Assembly: GCA_030591795.1 (NCBI GenBank)
Contig: JAUVAJ010000008.1
Location: 1 to 14,838, forward strand
Direction of reading: 5' to 3'
Source of the DNA: Desulfuromonadales bacterium
Lineage (GTDB): Bacteria > Desulfobacterota > Desulfuromonadia > Desulfuromonadales > UBA2294
DNA length: 14,838 bases
The notes beneath the pieces are model-generated. The model worked only from the letters and a program-made list of their open reading frames with translations, was not told the origin of the DNA and searched no databases. This document shows, piece by piece, positions 7,734 to 14,135 of this stretch. The translations under genes were made by a program, and so were the position numbers. Each line of letters opens with the position of its first letter. Position 1 is the first letter of the stretch.

Positions 7734-8798
7734 CTATTCATCTCCCTGAATAACCACAACATCACGCGGCATCAACACCAAGCGCTCCTCAGACTTTGAG
7801 GCAAAATGCTGCGCCAGCGTATTATCCATAATTGACAAGCCAAACGCGACCCCTGATTCATCGCCCGGCATAAACACCACATCTTTCGGATCGGCCGTGT
7901 TGAGTTGGCGATGCAAGACAACAATCCAGCGCCCCTGCTCGTGGCGGGCATAAGCAGCAACATCGGCCCGACTGCCGACCGGACGATCAGTAAGGTAGCC
8001 AGGGGCGGTAGAGCCAGCAACCCGGAAAGTCGAATCAATAGTCTCACCCGAGATATCGAGCAATGGTAAATCGCCAGTACTGAACGGTTGGCTATTCGAC
8101 CCGGCAGAAAAATATTCCGAATTTGGCCGAAACAGCTCCCCGGGAATATCACCATGCATCCCCTTGGCATCGATCAGTCGATCATCAGCAAAGCCGAGCC
8201 TGCCCGTACGACCAGCCTTCCAGTTCCATAGATCAAGCGTGGCATCTGGTCGCGCCAGCTTCATCTTGTTGCTGGCATGAAAGTTATCACCGGAGACACC
8301 GAAATCACTGATGTGACAAGCATGCGCACAGGTAAAACGGGGAAATGTGTCACGTGAATCCCACAGTAAGCCAAAGCCGTCTTCGAACGCAGTGCCAGAA
8401 GCCGAGGTGCTCCCGTCAAATGTCCACTGCCGCATGGCGCTGTCCGCTGTTGCATCCTGCCACTCAAGCCGTAAGAACAAAACATTATCGGTATAAAAAG
8501 CGCGGATATCAACGACAACCGGCTCTGGCAATGCCGAACCATGGTGACACGAGGCGGTTGAGGTGTGAACTATATCTTCATCGATATCGCCGAGACGTTC
8601 TGGTTCGTTCTTCTGTCCGCCACGGGTCACCACCAGACGCGGTAAGGCTCTGGCCCAGTCAGCATCAGTCGGTACTGCCTCAAGGTGCAAGGCATACAAT
8701 CGATCGACCGGGATATTACTGTCGGCATTATAGACGCCAAAACCGCAGCTCAATACCAGAACAATAATGATGATGCTTAAGGATAATCGACTCGGCAT
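7734..8798 (-). CDS. Ethylbenzene-dehydrogenase-type heme-binding domain protein (cytochrome-like)
   Basis: 354 residues from ATG 8798; a TTG 12 nt upstream is in frame, but GGAG sits 4 nt before the ATG. The N-terminus is a strongly hydrophobic Ile/Val stretch ending LVLSC (Cys18), a possible lipobox or anchor. The body resembles EB_dh (PF09459) domains, heme-binding gamma-subunit relatives of DMSO-reductase-type enzymes: VDIRAFYTDNVLFLRLEWQD near 96-115, then EDGFGLLWD (139-147) and late VVLHRQLNT and GVAFGLSIMD strands. Cys157-Ala-His-Ala-Cys161-His162 is a CxxxCH motif, one residue longer than a standard CxxCH c-heme site; Cys84-His-His is a second Cys/His cluster. It is the first gene after the sigma-54 promoter. 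No molybdenum catalytic subunit is in the window, so its redox partner is unknown. The family call is likely; the heme type is not settled. Confidence 0.8.
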   Translation of the reverse strand: MPSRLSLSIIIIVLVLSCGFGVYNADSNIPVDRLYALHLEAVPTDADWARALPRLVVTRGGQKNEPERLGDIDEDIVHTSTASCHHGSALPEPVVVDIRAFYTDNVLFLRLEWQDATADSAMRQWTFDGSTSASGTAFEDGFGLLWDSRDTFPRFTCAHACHISDFGVSGDNFHASNKMKLARPDATLDLWNWKAGRTGRLGFADDRLIDAKGMHGDIPGELFRPNSEYFSAGSNSQPFSTGDLPLLDISGETIDSTFRVAGSTAPGYLTDRPVGSRADVAAYARHEQGRWIVVLHRQLNTADPKDVVFMPGDESGVAFGLSIMDNTLAQHFASKSEERLVLMPRDVVVIQGDE

Positions 8799-8877
8799 GT
8801 TACTCCACAATCTCTCGTATAAATTAAGCCTGTAACCGGATTACTGGCGGAGACAAAACAGACAACAAAGATTAAAG

Positions 8878-8893
8878 AGCAAATTGCATACCA
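8878..8893 (-). promoter_or_regulatory. Sigma-54 (-24/-12) promoter of the envelope operon
   Basis: On the minus strand the sequence is TGGTATGCAATTTGCT. It fits TGGYAYR-N4-TTGCW at every defined position, with the invariant GG and GC at the exact required spacing. The predicted transcript begins near 8867 and has a leader of about 70 nt before the heme-domain gene ATG. It lies just downstream of the gene for a sigma-54-activating response regulator and after that gene's terminator, as expected if that regulator drives this operon. Confidence 0.8.
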
Positions 8894-8915
8894 GTTTACA
8901 GAAATAAATAAGCGC

Positions 8916-8957
8916 AAAAAAGCCGTGAATACGGGAACATAAACACGTAAACACGGC
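8916..8957 (-). terminator. Intrinsic terminator of the regulator gene
   Basis: The minus strand shows GCCGTGTTTACG, a 12-nt loop, then CGTATTCACGGC. That is a 12-bp stem with two T:T mismatches, followed at once by six T. It begins 29 nt after the response-regulator stop. The same inverted repeat lies about 50-80 nt upstream of the predicted sigma-54 start site, and its first arm contains a tandem CGTGTTTA repeat. It could therefore also contribute an upstream activator site; the T-run makes the terminator reading the stronger one. Confidence 0.72.
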
Positions 8958-8986
8958 AAAAATGACGATTTTCTGTCAACTGTTAG

Positions 8987-10348
8987 TCAGACGAGACCAT
9001 ATTTCTGCATTTTATAGCGTAAAGTTGTCCGCTTGATACCGAGGACATCCGCCGCTTTGGTCTGTGAACCGGCATGACGGCGCAAGGTCTGCACGATCAG
9101 TTGACGTTCAAAATCTTCAAGAATTTCAGTCAGATTCCCGTCCTGCCCCGGAACTGTCACACATATGCTTGAATCATCCTGCAGGCCCTGGGGAAAATCG
9201 AGCGGGGTCAGAATCGAGCCTTTGGCCAACACTACAGCCCGCTCGATTACATTCTGCAGTTCCCGTACATTACCTGGCCATTCATAGGCGAGCAGACAAC
9301 TCAATGCCCGGGGGGAGATATCCTCAACTTTTTTTCCGGTATCAGCAGCATAATGGCCAACAAAATGTCGAGCCAGAGATTCGATATCCTCACGCCGATC
9401 ACGTAGCGGCGGCATGTGAATATTGACTACATTCAGGCGATAATAAAGATCCTCGCGAAACAGGCCGTCCCGCACATCATCTTCGAGTTTCCTGTTTGTC
9501 GCAGCGACCAGACGAACATCACAACGAATGGTCCTTGAACCGCCAACCCGTTCGAATTCCTGTTCCTGAAGTACACGCAGCAGCTTTAACTGGGCCGCCT
9601 GGCTCATCTCGCCGACCTCATCAATAAACAACGTGCCTTTATCGGCCAGTTCAAACCGCCCCTTTTTACTGTTTGTTGCCCCGGTAAAAGCACCTTTTTC
9701 GTGGCCGAACAGTTCACTTTCCAGTAGATTCTCTGGTAAAGCAGCACAGTTAAGGACTATGAACGGTTTCTCCCTCCGTGCAGAGCTGTAATGCACCGAA
9801 CGTGCGACCAGTTCCTTGCCGGTGCCACTCTCACCGGTTATCAGTACGTTGGCGTTGGAGGCTGCAACAGCAGAGGTCATCTCGAAAACCTGCTGCATTG
9901 CAACCGATTTACCGGAGACACCGGTAAAGCTATAACGTCCATCGAGCTGCTCGTGCAAGTAGCGATTTTCAGCCAGCAGACGCTCATGCTCGAACAGTTT
10001 GGCTACAGTAAGGTGAATTTCGTCGGTTTCAAAAGGTTTGGTAATGTAATCATAAGCACCGGCACGCAGCGCCTGAACGGCACTTTCGACCGTACCATAA
10101 GCGGTAATAACAATGATCGGCAGAACCGGATCAAACGACTTGACCTCATTCAGAAGTTCCAGACCATCCATGCCCGGCATTTTAATATCGGTGATAACAA
10201 GATCGAAGGTGTCGGATTCAACCAGAGCGAGTGCCTCTTCGCCACTCCCGGCAATCACGGCATCATAGCCATGCTTGATGAGAACCCGGGCGAGCAGTTT
10301 GCGCATACCCTCTTCGTCGTCGACAATGAGAATTTTTTCGCTGGCCAT
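8987..10348 (-). CDS. NtrC-family sigma-54-dependent response regulator
   Basis: 453 residues in three domains. The receiver (1-120) has acidic Asp10/Asp11, phosphoacceptor Asp54 in ITDIKMPGMDG, Thr82 and Lys104. The central AAA+ domain (about 140-370) has Walker A GESGTGKE (172-179), GAFTGA (219-224), which contacts sigma-54, and Walker B GTLFIDE (238-244). A Fis-type helix-turn-helix lies at about 412-453 (SQTKAADVLGIKRTTLRYKMQKYG). All catalytic features look intact, so it should activate sigma-54 promoters when phosphorylated. A longer in-frame start exists at 10471, but 10348 fits the family N-terminus (MASEKILIVDDEE) and lies 1 nt after the cyclase stop. The cognate kinase is not in the window. 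The adjacent -24/-12 promoter is its most obvious target. Confidence 0.95.
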   Translation of the reverse strand: MASEKILIVDDEEGMRKLLARVLIKHGYDAVIAGSGEEALALVESDTFDLVITDIKMPGMDGLELLNEVKSFDPVLPIIVITAYGTVESAVQALRAGAYDYITKPFETDEIHLTVAKLFEHERLLAENRYLHEQLDGRYSFTGVSGKSVAMQQVFEMTSAVAASNANVLITGESGTGKELVARSVHYSSARREKPFIVLNCAALPENLLESELFGHEKGAFTGATNSKKGRFELADKGTLFIDEVGEMSQAAQLKLLRVLQEQEFERVGGSRTIRCDVRLVAATNRKLEDDVRDGLFREDLYYRLNVVNIHMPPLRDRREDIESLARHFVGHYAADTGKKVEDISPRALSCLLAYEWPGNVRELQNVIERAVVLAKGSILTPLDFPQGLQDDSSICVTVPGQDGNLTEILEDFERQLIVQTLRRHAGSQTKAADVLGIKRTTLRYKMQKYGLV

Positions 10349-10349
10349 T

Positions 10350-11408
10350 CTATTCCGGTTTTTTCTGGAAGCAGACCCAGTCCTTACCGAGGGCTTTAGC
10401 TTTGTAGAGCATGTCATCGACGACATGCAGGAGGGCGACATCATCCTTGCCGTCACGGGGGAAGGTAGCAACCCCCATACTTACGGTTACGGTGTGTTCG
10501 GGATCTATCTCTGCCAGAAAACGTTTAGAGTTATCACGAATCGACTCAGCGATCCGATTTGCGGCAATCACCCCCGGTGTAATACCGGTTTCCGGCAGGA
10601 TAGCGACAAACTCTTCGCCACCATAGCGGAAGGAAAAATCACAGTCGCGCAATGTCTGGCGCATGATACAACCGATTGCGGCAAGAACTTTATCACCGGC
10701 GGGATGGCCGTACTTATCATTAAATTGTTTGAAATTATCTATATCATACATGATCATCGTCATTTTCTTGTCGTAACGATCAGCACGCGACAATTCCTCT
10801 TTCAGCATCTGCTTGAACTGCCGGTGATTATAAAGGTTAGTCAGACCATCGGTACAGGCGAGTTTTTGCGTCTCTTCATGAAGTTGGGCGTTATTGATAC
10901 TCATCGAGGCAAATGAAGCGAGGATGCTCAACGCCCGGAGCCGGTGCTCGCGAAACTGGCGTGGCACAAAATCATCGACATACAGAATGCCGACTATTTT
11001 ATCCTGAATTTTAAGCGGCACGGCAATCAGGGAGCGGATTTTTTCATCGACAGCAAGAGGGTTTTTAAAAAAATCGACCTTTTCTGTATCCTCAACCACA
11101 AACAGTTCACCCTGCTCAAGGATATGATGAGTTAATCCGCCGGGCTTTACCAGCCAGCGATCCTTGGTTGTAAACTCGGAACTCAAACCGGAGTGAACGC
11201 GCAGCTGCACACTCGAAACAGACTCGTCATAGAGGGCAATACTTCCGGCCGGGGCCTCCATGATCGCCATGGCGCCACTCAATATCACATTAAGAACTTC
11301 GTCGAGGTCAAGCGAAGAGACAACAACCTGTGCGACGGAGAGAATTTCCCGCATCTCCCGCAGCTCATCTTCAATTCTTTTTTGGTCATCCATTGCAGTG
11401 CTACTCAT
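10350..11408 (-). CDS. GAF-GGDEF diguanylate cyclase
   Basis: 352 residues. A short coiled-coil-like start (about 7-25) leads to a GAF sensor domain (about 30-175) and a GGDEF domain (about 185-348). The active site is GGEEF (263-267), with metal-binding Asp222/Asp224 in YDIDNFK and an intact RxxD inhibitory site (Arg254-Asp257) five residues before GGEEF. The protein should make c-di-GMP from two GTP and be inhibited by its product. Asp239 in GHPAGD occupies the position where, from memory, the cGAMP-making Geobacter Hypr cyclases carry Ser, so c-di-GMP is the expected product. There is no membrane segment, so it is cytoplasmic; the GAF ligand is unknown. It is cotranscribed with the response regulator. 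The start is uncertain: an ATG at codon 6 is also possible. Confidence 0.93.
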   Translation of the reverse strand: MSSTAMDDQKRIEDELREMREILSVAQVVVSSLDLDEVLNVILSGAMAIMEAPAGSIALYDESVSSVQLRVHSGLSSEFTTKDRWLVKPGGLTHHILEQGELFVVEDTEKVDFFKNPLAVDEKIRSLIAVPLKIQDKIVGILYVDDFVPRQFREHRLRALSILASFASMSINNAQLHEETQKLACTDGLTNLYNHRQFKQMLKEELSRADRYDKKMTMIMYDIDNFKQFNDKYGHPAGDKVLAAIGCIMRQTLRDCDFSFRYGGEEFVAILPETGITPGVIAANRIAESIRDNSKRFLAEIDPEHTVTVSMGVATFPRDGKDDVALLHVVDDMLYKAKALGKDWVCFQKKPE

Positions 11409-11438
11409 AAAATCCAGTAATTCCTTTTTAGTGAAACT

Positions 11439-11467
11439 ATTGTATTAACATTGTTAAATAACATAAA
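11439..11467 (-). promoter_or_regulatory. Possible sigma-70 promoter for the cyclase-regulator pair
   Basis: On the minus strand, TTTATG and TACAAT are separated by 17 nt; the -10 matches 5 of 6 consensus bases and the -35 only 3 of 6. It overlaps an inverted repeat TTAAC-N3-GTTAA (11446-11458) that could be an operator. The surrounding sequence is very AT-rich, which raises the chance of a random match. Confidence 0.35.
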
Positions 11468-11596
11468 GTTAATTATTTTGTAAATAAATTAACCTGTTTT
11501 CAAGTCTTTATCTAATATTTGTGGCTACTGAATCTGTTTCGCAAAATCACCTTAATGCTAAATTACTGAAATAACTGATCAAATTATTTTTAATTT

Positions 11597-11633
11597 TGTC
11601 GCCCTTGACGGGTACGACATATTGTGGTTTAAC
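11597..11633 (+). promoter_or_regulatory. Possible sigma-70 promoter with overlapping inverted repeat, upstream of nrdJ
   Basis: TTGACG (11605-11610) and TTTAAC (11628-11633) are 17 bp apart, matching 5 and 4 of 6 consensus bases. The -35 box lies in the centre of an inverted repeat TGTCGCCC/GGG-TA-CGACA (11597-11619), so a repressor binding there could block the promoter. The predicted leader is about 125 nt. Confidence 0.4.
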
Positions 11634-11764
11634 TTTACCTTCCACACAACATGAAGTGTCAGTTTGACCGATACAGACATGAGACTTATCCGTGTGAGTT
11701 TTTAATCTAAGTCCATCTATTGTTTCTTCAACCTTTTGCAGCAATATTCTCTCTGGGGGAGATC

Positions 11765-13999
11765 ATGACAGCCAAAGCAGCCAGTAAAAAATCGACGGCA
11801 AAACTGCCGCTAACCGCCAACGCCATCACGGTTCTTGAACGTCGTTACCTGAAGCGTAACCAGGAAGGCAAGCCGCTCGAAACCGTAGCCGAAATGTTCA
11901 AACGGGTTGCCGACGCTATCGCCTCGGCTGAAGATCGTCTACAAACTGGACAAGACAGCAAGGCTCTGTCGAAAAAATTCTACCGGATGATGACCGAGCT
12001 TGAGTTCCTCCCCAACTCACCGACCCTGATGAATGCCGGTCGTGAGCTTGGTCAGCTCTCGGCCTGTTTCGTACTGCCGGTCGGTGATTCGATGGAGAGC
12101 ATTTTCGAGGCGATCAAGAATACCGCCCTGATCCATAAAAGTGGCGGTGGTACCGGCTTTTCTTTCTCGCAGATTCGCCCGGCCAACGATATCGTCAAAT
12201 CGACCAGCGGCGTCTCTTCCGGCCCCCTCTCCTTCATGAATGTGTTCGATGCCGCGACTGAAACCATTAAGCAAGGTGGCACCCGCCGTGGCGCCAACAT
12301 GGGTATCCTGCGCATCGATCATCCCGATATCATGGATTTCATCATGTGCAAACGGGATCAGACGGTGCTGACCAACTTCAACATCTCCGTCGGCATGACC
12401 GAAGCCTTCATGGAAGCGGTCGAAAATGATGGCGAATACGACATCATCAGCCCGCGTGACGGCAGTAAAGTCAAATCGATGCCGGCGCGCAAGGTGTTTG
12501 AACATATTGTCGATATGGCCTGGTCGAACGGCGAGCCCGGCATCATTTTCCTCGACCGCCTCAATCGCGACAACCCGACGCCGGATATCGGTGAATACGA
12601 AAGCACTAATCCATGCGGTGAGCAGCCGCTGCTGCCGTATGAGTCATGCAACCTCGGTTCGATCAACCTGAACAAGATGCTCAAGGGTGATGAAATTGAC
12701 TGGGACAAGCTGAAAGATACGGTCGAGACCGCCACCCGCTTCCTCGACAATGTCATCGAAGTCAATAACTACCCACTCAAAGAGATTGATGAGATGACCC
12801 GCGCCAACCGCAAGATCGGTCTTGGCGTCATGGGCTGGGCCGACCTGCTGATCATACTTGGTATCCCTTACGGCAGCGATGAAGCGGTTGAGCTCGGTGA
12901 AAAGGTGATGAAGTTCATCACCGATTCCTCGCGCGACTATTCTGTCATATTGGCTGAAGAACGCGGCACCTTCCCGAATTTCAAGGGGAGCACCTTTGAC
13001 GTAAAAGGTGGCAAAAAAGTCCGCAATTCGACCAGTACCACCATCGCCCCGACCGGCACCATTTCAATCATTGCCAACTCGTCGAGCGGTGTCGAGCCGC
13101 TGTTTGCGGTCTCCTATGTCCGCCAGGTACTTGATAATGACAAACTGATTGAAGTCAATCCGATGTTTGAAAAAATCGCCAAAGAACGCGGGTTTTTCTC
13201 CAAAGAGCTCATGGAAAAGATAGCCGAGCATGGCACCCTGCACGGCATTACCGAGGTACCGGAGGATGTTCGCAATATCTTCCTGACCGCACACGATATT
13301 TCGCCTGAAGAGCACATCAAGATGCAGGCGGCTTTCCAGAAGTACACCGACAATGCCGTATCCAAAACTGTCAACTTCTCTAACAGCGCCACTCGCGACG
13401 ATGTTGAAACTGTCTATCGCCTCGCCTATACCACCGGCTGTAAAGGCGTGACCATCTACCGCGATGGCAGTCGTGACATGCAGGTGCTTTCGGTCGGCAA
13501 AACAGCAGAAAAGCCGGAGGATACAGTACCATTTGAATCGGCCAAGTCCCGGCGCAAGCGCGAGCGGCCACGGGCTCTGAAAGGCTCGACCTACCAGATG
13601 GAGACCGGCTGTGGCCCGCTCTATATCACCGTCAATGAAGACGAGCGCGGCGTATTTGAGCTCTTCACCACCATGGGCAAAGCCGGCGGTTGTGCCGCCA
13701 GTCAGTGTGAAGCGATCGGCCGACTGGTTTCACTCGCCTGGCGCAGCGGCGTTCAGGCTCGCCAGACGGTCAAGCAGATGATCGGCATCACCTGCCACAA
13801 ACCATCCGGATTCGGCAACAACCGCATCACCTCCTGTTCCGATGCTGTCGCCAAAGCGATCCAGATGCATATGGCTGACCATGAGGACGCCTACACCCAT
13901 GTCACCAACGGTGGCGCCTGCCCCGATTGCGGCGGGCCGGTCGAGCACGAAGGCGGCTGCTGTGTTTGCCATTCCTGCGGGTACTCAGAGTGCGCGTAA
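11765..13999 (+). CDS. nrdJ: Adenosylcobalamin-dependent (class II) ribonucleotide reductase
   Basis: 744 residues. It reduces ribonucleotides to deoxyribonucleotides in the cytoplasm using a B12-derived radical, so it works with or without oxygen. Landmarks are NSPTLMNAG, LSACFVLPV (Cys101, one redox Cys), KSGGGTGFSFS, the catalytic NPCGEQ (Asn282, Cys284, Glu286) followed by SCNLGSINL (Cys295, second redox Cys), and APTGTISIIAN near 428. A TSCPD domain covers about 612-700. A Cys-rich tail (Cys719, 722, 732, 733, 735, 738, 743) combines a likely zinc site with the thiol pair that re-reduces the active site. The N-terminus is short and shows no ATP-cone. ATG 11765 is chosen over a longer frame because GGGGGAG lies 4 nt upstream and the extra N-terminal residues do not resemble the family. 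It stands alone, divergent from the regulators. Confidence 0.96.
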   Translation: MTAKAASKKSTAKLPLTANAITVLERRYLKRNQEGKPLETVAEMFKRVADAIASAEDRLQTGQDSKALSKKFYRMMTELEFLPNSPTLMNAGRELGQLSACFVLPVGDSMESIFEAIKNTALIHKSGGGTGFSFSQIRPANDIVKSTSGVSSGPLSFMNVFDAATETIKQGGTRRGANMGILRIDHPDIMDFIMCKRDQTVLTNFNISVGMTEAFMEAVENDGEYDIISPRDGSKVKSMPARKVFEHIVDMAWSNGEPGIIFLDRLNRDNPTPDIGEYESTNPCGEQPLLPYESCNLGSINLNKMLKGDEIDWDKLKDTVETATRFLDNVIEVNNYPLKEIDEMTRANRKIGLGVMGWADLLIILGIPYGSDEAVELGEKVMKFITDSSRDYSVILAEERGTFPNFKGSTFDVKGGKKVRNSTSTTIAPTGTISIIANSSSGVEPLFAVSYVRQVLDNDKLIEVNPMFEKIAKERGFFSKELMEKIAEHGTLHGITEVPEDVRNIFLTAHDISPEEHIKMQAAFQKYTDNAVSKTVNFSNSATRDDVETVYRLAYTTGCKGVTIYRDGSRDMQVLSVGKTAEKPEDTVPFESAKSRRKRERPRALKGSTYQMETGCGPLYITVNEDERGVFELFTTMGKAGGCAASQCEAIGRLVSLAWRSGVQARQTVKQMIGITCHKPSGFGNNRITSCSDAVAKAIQMHMADHEDAYTHVTNGGACPDCGGPVEHEGGCCVCHSCGYSECA

Positions 14000-14034
14000 C
14001 TATCCACTGAATCTAAACATTTCTATTAAATTGT

Positions 14035-14067
14035 GGCAGCTCGGAGTTTATCCGGGCTGCCATTTTT
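14035..14067 (+). terminator. Strong intrinsic terminator after nrdJ
   Basis: A 10-bp stem GGCAGCTCGG/CCGGGCTGCC (one G:U pair), with a 7-nt loop, is followed by A and five T. It begins 35 nt after the nrdJ stop and separates it from the RtcB gene. Confidence 0.88.
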
Positions 14068-14135
14068 GTGTCACCTGTATTCTATTTTGCGCGAAGACTG
14101 TGCAACAGACCAATTTTGTTTGCTAAACTCAACAT

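Larger units (their letters stand above)
11409..11764. other. AT-rich divergent intergenic region
   Basis: 356 bp lie between the cyclase gene (leftward) and the ribonucleotide reductase gene (rightward). The half near the cyclase is very AT-rich and holds the candidate leftward promoter. The half near the reductase holds a candidate rightward promoter with an overlapping inverted repeat. A 65-codon frame with a TTG start exists on the minus strand at 11547-11744 but has no recognisable homology. I see no tRNA or mobile element here, and no cobalamin riboswitch signature. Confidence 0.6.

Noticed and set aside
1..8798. Selenoprotein genes, prompted by the YedE-type transporter
   Set aside because: All genes have full-length frames ending at natural junctions; no in-frame TGA needs to be read through to restore a known domain.
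8777..8959. Minus-strand 60-codon hydrophobic frame
   Set aside because: It spans the terminator, the sigma-54 promoter and the start of the heme-domain gene in another frame; no ribosome binding site or homology.
11613..11630. NrdR box near the nrdJ promoter
   Set aside because: Only the right half (ATATTGTGG) resembles the consensus; the left half does not match, and no second box is seen.
11600..11764. Cobalamin riboswitch upstream of the B12-dependent reductase
   Set aside because: It would make biological sense, but no B12-box-like segment or the expected multi-stem layout is visible, and the leader is short.
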